Assembly: GCA_028292245.1 (NCBI GenBank)
Contig: JAQGMS010000079.1
Location: 1 to 64,000, forward strand
Direction of reading: 5' to 3'
From: Ramlibacter sp.
GTDB lineage: Bacteria > Pseudomonadota > Gammaproteobacteria > Burkholderiales > Burkholderiaceae_C
Length of the DNA: 64,000 nucleotides
How positions within the stretch are numbered: the stretch's first letter is position 1; every line of letters starts with the position of its first letter. The notes below the pieces were generated by a model. That model saw only the letters and a list, made by a program, of their open reading frames with translations. It ran no database searches and was not told the DNA's origin. The translations under genes and the position numbers were made by a program. Below are positions 16,588 to 25,052 of this stretch, piece by piece.

Positions 16588-17793
16588 TCAGGCGCCTTGG
16601 CGTCCAATGATGGATACCGCGCTTACGTTTTGGTGAGGGTGGCCGCCCAGGTTCTGGGTCAAGCCGAGATCGACGCGCTTGAGCTGACGCTTGCCCGCAC
16701 GTCCGTGAATCTGCAGGTAGACCTCGTAGGCCATGCGCAGACCCGAGGCCCCGATAGGGTGCCCGAAGCACTTCAAGCCTCCGTCCGGCTGGATGGGTAA
16801 GGCGCCGTCGAGATCGAAGACGCCATCCATGACGTCATGAAGCGCCCGGCCAGACTCGCTGAATCCCAGGTCTTCCATGAGCACCGCTTCGGTGATCGAG
16901 AAGCAGTCGTGCACTTCAGCCATGTGGATCTGCGAACGGGGGTTCTTGATTCCTGCTGCCGCGTAGGCGCGGGCACCGGCCTCCCGCGCAGTGACGATGT
17001 TGGAGCCATCCCAGGTGCGATAGCTGGCCTCCTCGCCATTGCTGACCGACAGTTCGATCGCTTTGATGGTCACGACGTCCGAGTCAGGCTTCAGGGCACG
17101 CGCAATCTCGGGTGTGGTGAGAATCGCGCAGGCCGCGCCGTCGCTCACACCGGAGCAGTCGTACAAGCCCAATGGTGCCGCGATGGTTGCGGCCTTCAAT
17201 ACATCTTCCTCGGTGATCGGATTGCGCAAATGGGCCTTCGGGTTGAGCCCGGCATTCGCATGGCTCTTCACGGATACGTGTGCCATGGCCCGCTTCAGGT
17301 CGGCCATCTGCACTCCATGCTTGGCGGCATACGCGGACGCCAACTGCGCAAAGGCACCGGGGGCGGTCGCGTTTGGCAGCCACAGATCGTTGGCGACTCC
17401 ACGGGTACGCGACGGCAAACCGCCGTACCCCGTGTCCTTGAGCTTTTCCACACCCAGTGCGAGCACGATGTCGTAGGCTCCCGCGGCCACCGCGTAGGCG
17501 GCACCTCGCAGCGCCTCCGTGCCGGTGGCGCAGGCATTCTCCACCCGCGTGGCGGCGATCCGGGGCAGGCGCAAAGCTTGGGCCAACGGACCGGCAGTCT
17601 TGCCGACGTTGTTCTCCTCAAGGCAGACACCGAACCACGCCGCCTGGAGCTGGGGCAACTTGATGCCCGCGTCGCCAAGGGCCTCATTGAATGCCTCCAG
17701 CATCAGCTCGTCCGGGCCGCAATCCCAGCGCTCGCCGAATCGCGAGCAGCCCATTCCAAGGATGGCGACCTTGTCGCGGATACCGCTGGCCAT
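16588..17793 (-). CDS. SCP-x type thiolase
   Basis: 401 residues. The nucleophile Cys88 is in ENACATGTEAL, H295 lies in VHDCFSITEA and H345 in CFGHPIGASG, so the main thiolase residues are in place. The overall form is that of SCP2-type thiolases, which include true thiolases and the retro-aldolases of steroid side-chain breakdown. The start at 17793 shares one base with the stop of the upstream fusion gene. That gene encodes a DUF35 domain, a known partner of this thiolase class. It probably cleaves a beta-ketoacyl-CoA made by the pathway; aldol cleavage is the alternative. Confidence 0.87.
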   Translation of the reverse strand: MASGIRDKVAILGMGCSRFGERWDCGPDELMLEAFNEALGDAGIKLPQLQAAWFGVCLEENNVGKTAGPLAQALRLPRIAATRVENACATGTEALRGAAYAVAAGAYDIVLALGVEKLKDTGYGGLPSRTRGVANDLWLPNATAPGAFAQLASAYAAKHGVQMADLKRAMAHVSVKSHANAGLNPKAHLRNPITEEDVLKAATIAAPLGLYDCSGVSDGAACAILTTPEIARALKPDSDVVTIKAIELSVSNGEEASYRTWDGSNIVTAREAGARAYAAAGIKNPRSQIHMAEVHDCFSITEAVLMEDLGFSESGRALHDVMDGVFDLDGALPIQPDGGLKCFGHPIGASGLRMAYEVYLQIHGRAGKRQLKRVDLGLTQNLGGHPHQNVSAVSIIGRQGA

Positions 17794-19247
17794 CACTGAT
17801 CCCCCTTCGCAGAGGCCGCGCGCACCGGCGTGGCCTTCCAGAAGTACCGGCGAAAGCCGCGTTGGCGATCGAAGTCCTTGATCCGGTAAACCATCCGCAG
17901 TGGCAGACCAACCGCAAGCTCGTCGGCGTCCGCATCGGCGAACTCCATCAGGACGCGCCCTCCGCCTTCGAAATCGACGTGACCGAATTGAAACGGCGGA
18001 TGCGGCGTGTAGGCAAGGAAGTCGCTTGTGTGCGACATGACTTTCGCAGGCGTTTGCGCCAGGCTCATTGCGTCTTGTGATTCTTGAGCATTGCAATCGG
18101 GGTTGACGCAGACATGGGCTCGCGGGAACTGAACCGTCCCGCACTGCCTGCAACGGCCGCCCTCGAACCGGGCGGCCCGCTTGTGGTCCCGCCAAGCCGC
18201 CGTCAAGGCGGTCTTGTTGTCCATCTCCGCACGCATGCCCCATTGAAGCTCGATCTGGCCGGTGAACGACAGGTACTTCATGTAGCTCGGCTCCGGCTTG
18301 CCCGAATCAACCAGGGGTCCCGCGCACGGAACATCGGTCCGTCGCAACAGAAGGACGTCGCAGCCGCTGCCAAAAGCAGCCACCAGGATCAGTGCGCCGG
18401 GTGCCGCTATGCGAACCGCGGTGTCCAGCATGGCGAGCGGTTGCGCACTGCCGAGGTCGCCAATGGATTCCTGGTCGGTGGCGACCAGCGCGGCCGCAGG
18501 AATGCCGAGCCGCTTGGCGACGGCCTCGTTCACTTTTACCAGAGGCGCCGGCATGGCGAAATGCGTGACGTCTTGCGGAGCGACGTGGGCGTCAAGCAGG
18601 CACTGCTTGATGGTTTCGGCAGCGATCTTGAAGTAGCCCTCTTCACGGACCCATCGTTCCTCCCAACCGTAGTCATACGCTTGACCCGCCTCTCGAAAAT
18701 GATCGACCAGGTCCGCGTGCGTGCTGCGACTCGCAACATAGGTAGCGATGGGCGCGCCTCGCCCCAGAAGCGCACCCGCGGCGCCGTCACCGAAGGTCAT
18801 TTCCTGAGAGCTTGCGGGTTTGGCGATGCGCCGCTCCGCAGCAAGCACGACTGCGGCCTGCTCGCCGCGCAGCGCCGCCGACAGTTCGGTCAATGCGGCG
18901 CGAGCGCTGGAGCTCACGTCACGCAGCATGCTGTCGGGCGCAATGTCAAGGGCAGCGGCCACGATGCCTGCGTTGAGACGCTCCGCAAAAGGAAGCGTGG
19001 TCGACGCGAGCGTGAAGACGGCGATCGGCGCCGCGGGCAGCGCCCGCTGCAACCGGCGACCGGCCTCGACGGCCATGGTCACGCTGTCCTCGTCCCAGCT
19101 GGCGATGGCGCGGCGACCTTTGGCGACGGAGCGCAGGGACGGCGCCATCCATCGGTGTTGGGCCAGCACTTCGCTGCGCTCCAGGCGCAGCCGGGGCACG
19201 TAGCGAGTCGTGGCGAGGAGTCCGTAGTCGGCGGTGCGGGATGTCAT
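17793..19247 (-). CDS. HMG-CoA-synthase-like protein lacking catalytic residues, fused to DUF35
   Basis: 484 residues. About 1-330 have a ketosynthase III/HMG-CoA synthase fold: VFTLASTTLPFAERLN near 77-92, then RDVSSSARAALTEL near 109-122. At the position of the nucleophilic Cys (xxACxxG in active enzymes) stands Ala115. The later His and Asn positions appear as THFAMPAP and GDLGSAQ, so the triad seems lost. About 345-484 form a DUF35 unit: a zinc ribbon CRQCGTVQFPRAHVC with CNPDC-like end (CxxC...CxxxxC), then an OB-fold. In archaea DUF35 bridges thiolase and HMG-CoA synthase. Here two of these parts are fused and the thiolase gene follows. It is the first gene of operon B. Confidence 0.75.
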   Translation of the reverse strand: MTSRTADYGLLATTRYVPRLRLERSEVLAQHRWMAPSLRSVAKGRRAIASWDEDSVTMAVEAGRRLQRALPAAPIAVFTLASTTLPFAERLNAGIVAAALDIAPDSMLRDVSSSARAALTELSAALRGEQAAVVLAAERRIAKPASSQEMTFGDGAAGALLGRGAPIATYVASRSTHADLVDHFREAGQAYDYGWEERWVREEGYFKIAAETIKQCLLDAHVAPQDVTHFAMPAPLVKVNEAVAKRLGIPAAALVATDQESIGDLGSAQPLAMLDTAVRIAAPGALILVAAFGSGCDVLLLRRTDVPCAGPLVDSGKPEPSYMKYLSFTGQIELQWGMRAEMDNKTALTAAWRDHKRAARFEGGRCRQCGTVQFPRAHVCVNPDCNAQESQDAMSLAQTPAKVMSHTSDFLAYTPHPPFQFGHVDFEGGGRVLMEFADADADELAVGLPLRMVYRIKDFDRQRGFRRYFWKATPVRAASAKGDQ

Positions 19248-19304
19248 CTGGCGGGGTTCTGGACGGTGCGTCTGGCTGGTGCCGTGTCTTACATAATACC
19301 GATG

Positions 19305-19330
19305 TTGATGATACACTAGCGCACTATAAT
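19305..19330 (+). promoter_or_regulatory. Promoter with putative MarR operator, site B
   Basis: A TATAAT -10 box lies at 19325-19330 for the plus-strand SDR gene. Immediately before it, ATACACTAGCGCAC (19311-19324) fits RTA-NN-CTAG-NN-YAY. A repressor bound here would cover the -10 region. TTGATG at 19305 is too close to be an ordinary -35. The site lies between divergent operon B and the SDR gene. Confidence 0.55.
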
Positions 19331-19397
19331 TCATCAAGCCCGGAACAGCCGAAACCGGCGAGGGTTTTCCCGAGCACCAAGAGAAACTGGAGCACTC

Positions 19398-20312
19398 ATG
19401 AGCAAGCTGTTGGAAGGCAAAGTAGCGATCGTCACGGGTGGCGGTCGGGGCGTCGGACGGGGAGTCGCCATCGCCATGGCACAGGCGGGCGCCAGAGTCG
19501 TCGTCAACGACTTCGGCGCCACGTTGGACGGCCAATCGAGTGGCGAGCAGCCGGCGCATGCGGTGGTCGCCGAGATCGAGGAATTCGGCGGAATGGCCGT
19601 CGTGAACGGCGGCTCAGTGGCCAATTGGATTGATGCGAACAAGATGGTCGAGTCGGCCGTCGAGGCGTTCGGGCGCATCGATATCGTCGTCAACAATGCC
19701 GGCATCCTTCGGGACGCCATGTTCCACCGGATGAGCGAACAGGAGTTCGACGAGGTGGTGGCGGTGCACCTCAAGGGCAGCTTCAATGTGAGCCGGGCGG
19801 CGGCACCGCACTTCAAACAACAGGGCAGCGGCAGCTACGTCCACATGACCTCGACCTCGGGCCTTATCGGCAACTTCGGCCAGGCCAACTACAGTGCGGC
19901 GAAGCTGGGCATCACCGCCTTGTCCAAGTCGATTGCGCTGGACATGCAGAAGTTCGGGGTGCGCTCGAATGCCGTGGCCCCTTTCGCATGGACCCGGATG
20001 ATCGACTCGATTCCGAGCGAGACGCCCGAGCTGAAAAAGCGTGTCGAAGGCCTGAAGAAACTCGTCCCCGAGAAGGTGGCGCCCTTCGTCGTGGCGCTTT
20101 GCGCGGAGGAGGCGCGGGACGTTTCCGGTCAGGTCTTCGGCGTACGCAACAACGAAATCTTCCTTTTCAGCCAGCCGCGCCCGGTCCGCAACGCACACAA
20201 CGCGCACGGTTGGACGCCGGAATCGGTTCTGGATACGGCCCTGCCCATGCTGCGTGCGGGTTTCTACGGGCTCGATCGGTCCGGGGACGTGTTCACGTGG
20301 GATCCGGTATGA
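19398..20312 (+). CDS. SDR, (3R)-hydroxyacyl-CoA dehydrogenase-like (MFE-2 type)
   Basis: 304 residues. TGGGRGVGRG near 14 and NDFGATLDG near 37 are typical of the dehydrogenase domain of peroxisomal multifunctional enzyme 2. NNAGILRDAMF near 98, Ser in TSTSGLIGNFGQ, and Tyr and Lys in ANYSAAK complete the active site. It would oxidise (3R)-hydroxyacyl-CoA, which matches the (R)-specific MaoC hydratases of operons A and B. It is the first gene after the 19248-19397 divergent promoter region and is followed by the MarR gene. Confidence 0.88.
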   Translation: MSKLLEGKVAIVTGGGRGVGRGVAIAMAQAGARVVVNDFGATLDGQSSGEQPAHAVVAEIEEFGGMAVVNGGSVANWIDANKMVESAVEAFGRIDIVVNNAGILRDAMFHRMSEQEFDEVVAVHLKGSFNVSRAAAPHFKQQGSGSYVHMTSTSGLIGNFGQANYSAAKLGITALSKSIALDMQKFGVRSNAVAPFAWTRMIDSIPSETPELKKRVEGLKKLVPEKVAPFVVALCAEEARDVSGQVFGVRNNEIFLFSQPRPVRNAHNAHGWTPESVLDTALPMLRAGFYGLDRSGDVFTWDPV

Positions 20313-20321
20313 CCCTAGAAT

Positions 20322-20335
20322 GTACACATCTTTAT
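20322..20335 (+). promoter_or_regulatory. Putative MarR operator, site C (autoregulatory)
   Basis: GTACACATCTTTAT fits GTA-NN-CAT(C)-NN-TAT with one mismatch in the core. It lies between the SDR stop and the MarR start, 13 bases before the ATG at 20348. Its position suggests the MarR protein controls its own gene. Confidence 0.45.
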
Positions 20336-20347
20336 AGTAATGGCCCG

Positions 20348-20830
20348 ATGCGGCCCACTCCGCCAATGGCAACTGAACCCCACACCACCGACTGGGAGCT
20401 TCGCCTCGGTTTCCTGATCCATGACGTGTCGCGGCTGCGCCGCAGCGCCTTCGACCGCTGCCTGAAGCCTTTGAGCGTTACCCGGTCCCAGTGGTGGGTC
20501 CTGGCATATCTGTCGCGCGAAGACGGCATGGCCCAGTCCCAATTGGCCGATCAGCTTGACTTGGGCAAGGTGGCAGTCGGAGGCCTCATTGACCGCCTGG
20601 AGAAATCAGGTCTGGTCCGGCGGGAGCCCCATGCGACCGATCGCCGGGTCAAGATGGTCTTTCTCGAGCCCAAGAGCAAACAGCTGATTGCCCGCATGCG
20701 CAAGATCAACCACAAGATGAATGACCAGATCCTTGCCGGGCTGTCGGACGACAGGCTGGAAAAGACGGCTTTGACCCTGGACGCCATGAAACGCAACCTG
20801 CTGAACTTCCTCCAGGCGCAAGAGGCTTAA
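20348..20830 (+). CDS. MarR-family transcriptional regulator
   Basis: 160 residues. The winged-helix segment is clear: TRSQWWVLAYLSREDGMAQ, then QLADQLDLGKVAVGGLIDRLEKSGLVRR and the wing ATDRRVKMVFL. MarR dimers usually repress nearby catabolic genes until a ligand, often a CoA ester, binds. In Rhodopseudomonas the MarR protein BadR controls badHI-type genes, so a BadR-like role fits. No strong ribosome site marks the start; 20366 is an alternative ATG. It follows the SDR gene by 35 bases, and similar palindromes stand before six transcription units. Confidence 0.87.
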   Translation: MRPTPPMATEPHTTDWELRLGFLIHDVSRLRRSAFDRCLKPLSVTRSQWWVLAYLSREDGMAQSQLADQLDLGKVAVGGLIDRLEKSGLVRREPHATDRRVKMVFLEPKSKQLIARMRKINHKMNDQILAGLSDDRLEKTALTLDAMKRNLLNFLQAQEA

Positions 20831-20849
20831 GGAATTCCTGGGAGGCCCC

Positions 20850-20874
20850 TTCCCCCAGTGTCATACCGGGGGAA
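20850..20874 (+). repeat. Stem-loop after the MarR gene
   Basis: TTCCCCC (20850-20856) pairs with GGGGGAA (20868-20874) around an 11-base loop. It lies 20 bases beyond the MarR stop. It could end that transcript, but an A-rich rather than T-rich stretch follows, so it is not a standard terminator. Confidence 0.35.
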
Positions 20875-20898
20875 AACACCAAGAGGCACGCCCACATA

Positions 20899-20912
20899 GT
20901 ATGCTAGTGTAC
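20899..20912 (+). promoter_or_regulatory. Putative MarR operator, site D
   Basis: GTATGCTAGTGTAC is the best match to GTA-NN-CTAG-NN-TAC in the window. It lies 59 bases before the livG-like start, in the gap between the MarR gene and transporter operon C. Confidence 0.55.
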
Positions 20913-20970
20913 GGTTCGTTAGGGCACAGTATGTGTCCATGTCGACTTTCCACTGGATCAGACCCTCCGA

Positions 20971-21804
20971 ATGAACGGCTTTGTGGCGAACTTCGAGCAA
21001 TCTGCGGTTTCCGCCGCAGCGGCAGGCCCGGCGCTGTCCGTTCAGGGCGTTGACCTGCGTTTTGGTGGCATCCACGCCTTGCGCGACGTCTCCTTTGCGG
21101 CACCGGCAGGTCAGATCACGGCGGTGATCGGGCCCAACGGCGCGGGGAAGACCAGCGTCTTCAACACGATTTCTGGTTTTTACCGGCCCGCTGCCGGGCG
21201 CGTGTCCTTGGGCACCCGGGACATCACCGCGGCGCCCGTCCACGCCCGCGCCGGGCTCGGCTTGGCTCGGACCTTCCAGAACATCGCCCTTTTCCGTGGG
21301 CTCTCCGTCCTGGAGAACATCAAGCTGGGCGGCCATCACACGATGAAGGCCGGAGTCCTGTCGGCCATGGCGTTCAACCGCCGGGCAAGGAAAGAAGAGA
21401 CGGCTCTGCGCAGCGAGATCGAGCGCAAGGTGATCGACTTCCTGGAGATCGACCACATTCGGCATTTGCCCGTCGACGTCCTGTCCTACGGGTTGCAAAA
21501 ACGGGTGGAACTGGCGCGCGCGCTGGCGATGCAGCCCAAGGTACTGATGCTCGACGAGCCCGTCGCCGGCATGAATCGCGAAGAAACCGAGGACATGGCC
21601 CGCTTCATCCTGGACGTCCAGGAGGAATGGGGCGTCACTGTGCTGTTGGTCGAACATGACATGGGCATGGTGATGGACATCTCCAGCCACGTGGTCGTGC
21701 TCAACTTCGGGCAAGTCATTGCCAGTGGTATGCCGGCTGAAGTGCGGCGCCATCCCCAGGTCATCGAAGCCTACCTCGGCGCTGAGAGCGGAGTGGTGCA
21801 ATGA
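20971..21804 (+). CDS. livG: Branched-chain-type ABC transporter ATPase (LivG)
   Basis: 277 residues. Walker A GPNGAGKTS lies near 54-62, the signature is LSYGLQKRVELARALA and Walker B is VLMLDEPVAG. The C-terminal VIEAYLGAE ending is typical of LivG. With LivF it powers import of hydrophobic amino acids or, in many catabolic operons, of aromatic and alicyclic acids. It is the first gene of operon C and overlaps livH by 4 bases. Confidence 0.92.
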   Translation: MNGFVANFEQSAVSAAAAGPALSVQGVDLRFGGIHALRDVSFAAPAGQITAVIGPNGAGKTSVFNTISGFYRPAAGRVSLGTRDITAAPVHARAGLGLARTFQNIALFRGLSVLENIKLGGHHTMKAGVLSAMAFNRRARKEETALRSEIERKVIDFLEIDHIRHLPVDVLSYGLQKRVELARALAMQPKVLMLDEPVAGMNREETEDMARFILDVQEEWGVTVLLVEHDMGMVMDISSHVVVLNFGQVIASGMPAEVRRHPQVIEAYLGAESGVVQ

Positions 21805-22673
21805 GCGAATTCGTCGAGTACAGCCTGCTGGGCCTTCTCTCTGGCGGGGTCATGGCGCTCATAGCGTTGAGCTTCGTTCTCATCTACAAGGGAACGGGCG
21901 TCGTGAACTTTGCGGTGGGCGAGGTGATGATGCTCGGCGCCTACTTCTACTACGCGGGGGCGGTCACTTTTGGCCTGACACCATGGTTTGCGTTCATCGT
22001 CTCGCTGGTCCTCATCGGTGTGCTGGCGGTTCTGGTGGAGCGCACGGTGCTTCGCCCGTTGTCGGGTCAGCCCGCGATCTCCGTGCTGATGGCCACCATC
22101 GGCATCGCGAGCGTGATCCACGGCGTGGTTGAAGCGAGTTGGGGCGGCGACACCTACCAGCCCCCTTCCCTGTTGCCCCGGACCCCGCTGAACTTCGGCG
22201 ACATCATGATCCCCGGCACGGCCTTGGGCAACTTCGCTGTAGCCGGGGCGCTGATCCTCGGCTTCCTGGCGTTCTTCCGTTACTCCCGGGCCGGCGTGGC
22301 GCTGCGAGCCACGGCGAGCGACCCCGTCACGGCAGCGACACTCGGGATCAACATCAACTTCTCCCAGCGCCTGACCTGGATCCTCTCGGGTCTGGTCGGA
22401 ACCGTCGCCGGCGTACTGATCTCGAGCTCCGCTGGCCTCTCACCGCTGCTGTCCGCCGCTGCACTGGGCGTCTTCGCGGCCATCATCCTCGGAGGCATGG
22501 ACAGCGTGCTCGGCGCGATCGTGGCGAGCCTGATGATTGGTTGGATCGAAGCCGTTGCGGCGGGCTACCTCGGTGGCAAGTCGCGCGATGTGGTGCCTTA
22601 CGTCGTCGTCCTCGCCATCCTCGTCGTGAAACCGTACGGTCTCTTCGGCACCCGCACCATCGAAAGGCTCTAG
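21801..22673 (+). CDS. livH: Branched-chain-type ABC transporter permease (LivH)
   Basis: 290 residues with about eight hydrophobic membrane spans. The start LLGLLSGGVMALIALSFVL and the loop region with SRAGVALRATASDPVTAATLGI are typical of LivH. It forms the inner-membrane channel with LivM. It overlaps livG by ATGA, and an 85-base gap containing a repeat separates it from livM. Confidence 0.92.
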   Translation: MSEFVEYSLLGLLSGGVMALIALSFVLIYKGTGVVNFAVGEVMMLGAYFYYAGAVTFGLTPWFAFIVSLVLIGVLAVLVERTVLRPLSGQPAISVLMATIGIASVIHGVVEASWGGDTYQPPSLLPRTPLNFGDIMIPGTALGNFAVAGALILGFLAFFRYSRAGVALRATASDPVTAATLGININFSQRLTWILSGLVGTVAGVLISSSAGLSPLLSAAALGVFAAIILGGMDSVLGAIVASLMIGWIEAVAAGYLGGKSRDVVPYVVVLAILVVKPYGLFGTRTIERL

Positions 22674-22683
22674 TGGTAATGAC

Positions 22684-22758
22684 AGCCCCCACGCTCTCTG
22701 CGTTCGCTGCCCCCCGAGGGGGCGCGTCAGTGCCTTCGGGCGGCCGGGCGGCACTGAC
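22684..22758 (+). repeat. G/C-rich dispersed repeat, copy 2, with a stem-loop against the livM start
   Basis: It shares GCCCCCACGCT, TTCGCTGCCCCCCGAGGGGG and GGGCGGCC with the inverted copy at 7276-7329. In addition GTCAGTGCC (22726-22734) pairs perfectly with GGCACTGAC (22750-22758), ending at the base before the livM ATG. The hairpin covers the place where a ribosome site would be, and none is visible. Confidence 0.7.
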
Positions 22759-23799
22759 ATGAGAATCGGCGTTTTCCACGAAACCTTTGCATCCGAGGAA
22801 CAGCTGTGGGATTCCTCCACAGCCCGGCGCTGGATGATTGCCTTCACCTTGGCGCTCTTCACGCTGCCGCTGTGGGGTTCGGACTATGTGCTCGCCATGG
22901 CGTGCATCGTCGGCATCCATGTGATCGCGACGCTCGGCCTGAACATCACCACGGGCAACACTGGCCTCATCTCCCTGAGCCACGGCGCCTTTCTTGGCGT
23001 TGGCTGCTACGCGGTGGCCTGGCTTGCCAAGCAGGGTGTGCCGTTCTATGTAGCACTGCCGGCCGCGGGAATGCTCACCGCCCTGCTCGGTGTTTTCGTG
23101 GGCCTGCCCAGCCTGCGGGTCAAGGGCCTGTACCTTGCCATCGCGACCTTGGCAGCGCACTTCATCCTCTCATTCATCTTCCGGGAGTGGGACTCGGCGA
23201 CCGGCGGTGTGGCGGGAACGTCCATCCCGCGCGCCAATCTGTTCGGCTTTGAATTCATTGGCGACCGTCGCAACTTCCTCCTGATTTTCGTCGTTGCGTT
23301 TGTCCTGGCGCTGGCCGCTCGCAACCTGGCACGGACCTATGTGGGCCGCGCCCTGGTGGCCGTACGCGATCGCGACATCTCGGCGGAAATCCTGGGCGTG
23401 CATCTGCTGCGAACCAAGCTCCTGGGCTTCGCGATCGGAGCGTTCTACGCAGGAATTGCCGGTGGCCTGCTTGGGTATTTCTACGGTGCGATCACCCCCG
23501 AATACTTCTCCCTGACGCTGTCGATCTTCTACTTGGCAGCAGTCATCGTGGGCGGGCTGGGTACGGTGCTGGGTAGCATCTTCGGCGCGCTCTTCATGAC
23601 GTTCGTTCCAGAAATCCTGCGGCTGGTCGCGCACCTGAGTTCACAGTGGTTCCCCGGTGTCGCAAGTTTGCTGCTGCCGATGAGCCAGGTCGTCTTCGGC
23701 CTCCTGATCATTTTCTTCCTGGTCTTCGAACCTCACGGCCTGGCTTCGATCTGGTCGCGCGTGAGACGAACCTTTCATCTTTGGCCCTTCCGTACATGA
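22759..23799 (+). CDS. livM: Branched-chain-type ABC transporter permease (LivM)
   Basis: 346 residues. MRIGVFHETF at the start is the usual LivM beginning, so the ATG at 22759 is kept although it lacks a ribosome site. About nine membrane spans follow, with NTGLISLSHGAFLGVG near 70-85 and the conserved cytoplasmic loop VGRALVAVRDRDISAEILGV near 195-215. It pairs with LivH. A stem-loop directly before the start may couple or limit its translation. Confidence 0.92.
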   Translation: MRIGVFHETFASEEQLWDSSTARRWMIAFTLALFTLPLWGSDYVLAMACIVGIHVIATLGLNITTGNTGLISLSHGAFLGVGCYAVAWLAKQGVPFYVALPAAGMLTALLGVFVGLPSLRVKGLYLAIATLAAHFILSFIFREWDSATGGVAGTSIPRANLFGFEFIGDRRNFLLIFVVAFVLALAARNLARTYVGRALVAVRDRDISAEILGVHLLRTKLLGFAIGAFYAGIAGGLLGYFYGAITPEYFSLTLSIFYLAAVIVGGLGTVLGSIFGALFMTFVPEILRLVAHLSSQWFPGVASLLLPMSQVVFGLLIIFFLVFEPHGLASIWSRVRRTFHLWPFRT

Positions 23800-23838
23800 C
23801 GTGCCACCGATCCTCTACCGATACAAAGGAGACCTTTC

Positions 23839-25041
23839 ATGACGGATCTCAATCGACGCAAGCTGGTACAAGCGCTCGGTGCGGCAAGTACCCTTGGCCC
23901 ATTTGCCATTGGCAGTGCCCAGGCGCAGGCCCATAAGGGAGATATCGTCATCGGCGCCTCCCAACCGCTCACCGGCGTCTTCTCGTTTGCCGGAACCGCG
24001 CTGCATTACGGCCTGGGAGACTTCGTCCAATGGAAGAACAGCCAGGGCGGCGTCGCGGGCCGCAAGCTGCGCTACGTCTCCGAGGACAGCGGCTTCAAGC
24101 TGGACCAGGGCGTGGCCATCTTCAAGAAGATCATGGCGGCGGAGAAGCCGTCCTTCTTCTTCGGCGACAGCACGCAGTGGGCCAAGGCCATCTCCCAGGA
24201 CGCCATCGCCTCCAACTCGATCCTGACGTCCTCTCCCTCGCTTGCGTCGGTCGTGGCCGACCCCAAAGGCATGCCGCAACACGTGGTGCCGGGGCCGACC
24301 TATCCCAAGCTGCACGAGATCCTGATGGAGTACATCGCCCGCACATCGCGCGGTGCCGAGAAGCCGAAGATCGCTTACGTCTACGCCGATACCGAGTTCG
24401 GCCGCGACGGCATTCCCGGGGGCAAGGCGCGCGCTGAAAAGCTGGGCCTGCCCATCGTGGCGGAAATCGTCACCAAGCAATCCGGCGTGGACGTCGCGCC
24501 CGAAGTGGCCAAGCTGCGGCGGGCCCGCCCGGACATCGTGATCTTCCAGGGCTACATCCTGTCGCCCATGCCCGAGTTCGTGCGCCAGCTGCGCGAAGCG
24601 GGCCTGAATCCGCAGATCATGGGCACGTCGTGGGGTCTGGACAAACCTGCCTATGACGCACTCGGTGCCCTGGGCGTGCGCCTCACCGGGGTCGGCATGT
24701 ACCGGTACGGCCACGACACCGAGTCGGCCATGATCGGCAACATCCGCGACTACCTGGGGAAGGCGCGACCGGAAGTCAAGCACATTTCTCCCTTCTACCT
24801 TTGCGCCTGGTTGTCCGGGATGATCTTCGCCGAGGTTGCGGCGCGCTGTATCAAGGCCAACAAGCCGCTGCAGCTGCCGGACATGAAGGCGGCACTGGAG
24901 TCGATGAAGGACTGGGACACCGGCGGTGTGACCGGCCTGCTGGCGGACCTCACAGGGCACCAGATTCCCGTGGGCCGCATGTATCAGTACGACCCCGACA
25001 AGAAGTCGATGGAGCCCGCCAGCGGCTGGATCCGCGTCTGA
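23839..25041 (+). CDS. ABC transporter substrate-binding protein (LivK type)
   Basis: 400 residues, periplasmic. An N-terminal signal runs through NRRKLVQALGAASTLGP to about AQAHKG. The binding fold begins DIVIGASQPLTGVFS and contains EFGRDGIPGGKARAEKLG and MKDWDTGGVTGLLADL. An AAAGGAG ribosome site precedes the ATG. A closely similar receptor is encoded in reverse at 31496, and a third, more distant one at 37352. It lies between livM and livF and is presumably the receptor of this importer. Confidence 0.9.
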   Translation: MTDLNRRKLVQALGAASTLGPFAIGSAQAQAHKGDIVIGASQPLTGVFSFAGTALHYGLGDFVQWKNSQGGVAGRKLRYVSEDSGFKLDQGVAIFKKIMAAEKPSFFFGDSTQWAKAISQDAIASNSILTSSPSLASVVADPKGMPQHVVPGPTYPKLHEILMEYIARTSRGAEKPKIAYVYADTEFGRDGIPGGKARAEKLGLPIVAEIVTKQSGVDVAPEVAKLRRARPDIVIFQGYILSPMPEFVRQLREAGLNPQIMGTSWGLDKPAYDALGALGVRLTGVGMYRYGHDTESAMIGNIRDYLGKARPEVKHISPFYLCAWLSGMIFAEVAARCIKANKPLQLPDMKAALESMKDWDTGGVTGLLADLTGHQIPVGRMYQYDPDKKSMEPASGWIRV

Positions 25042-25052
25042 CGGAAGTTGCC

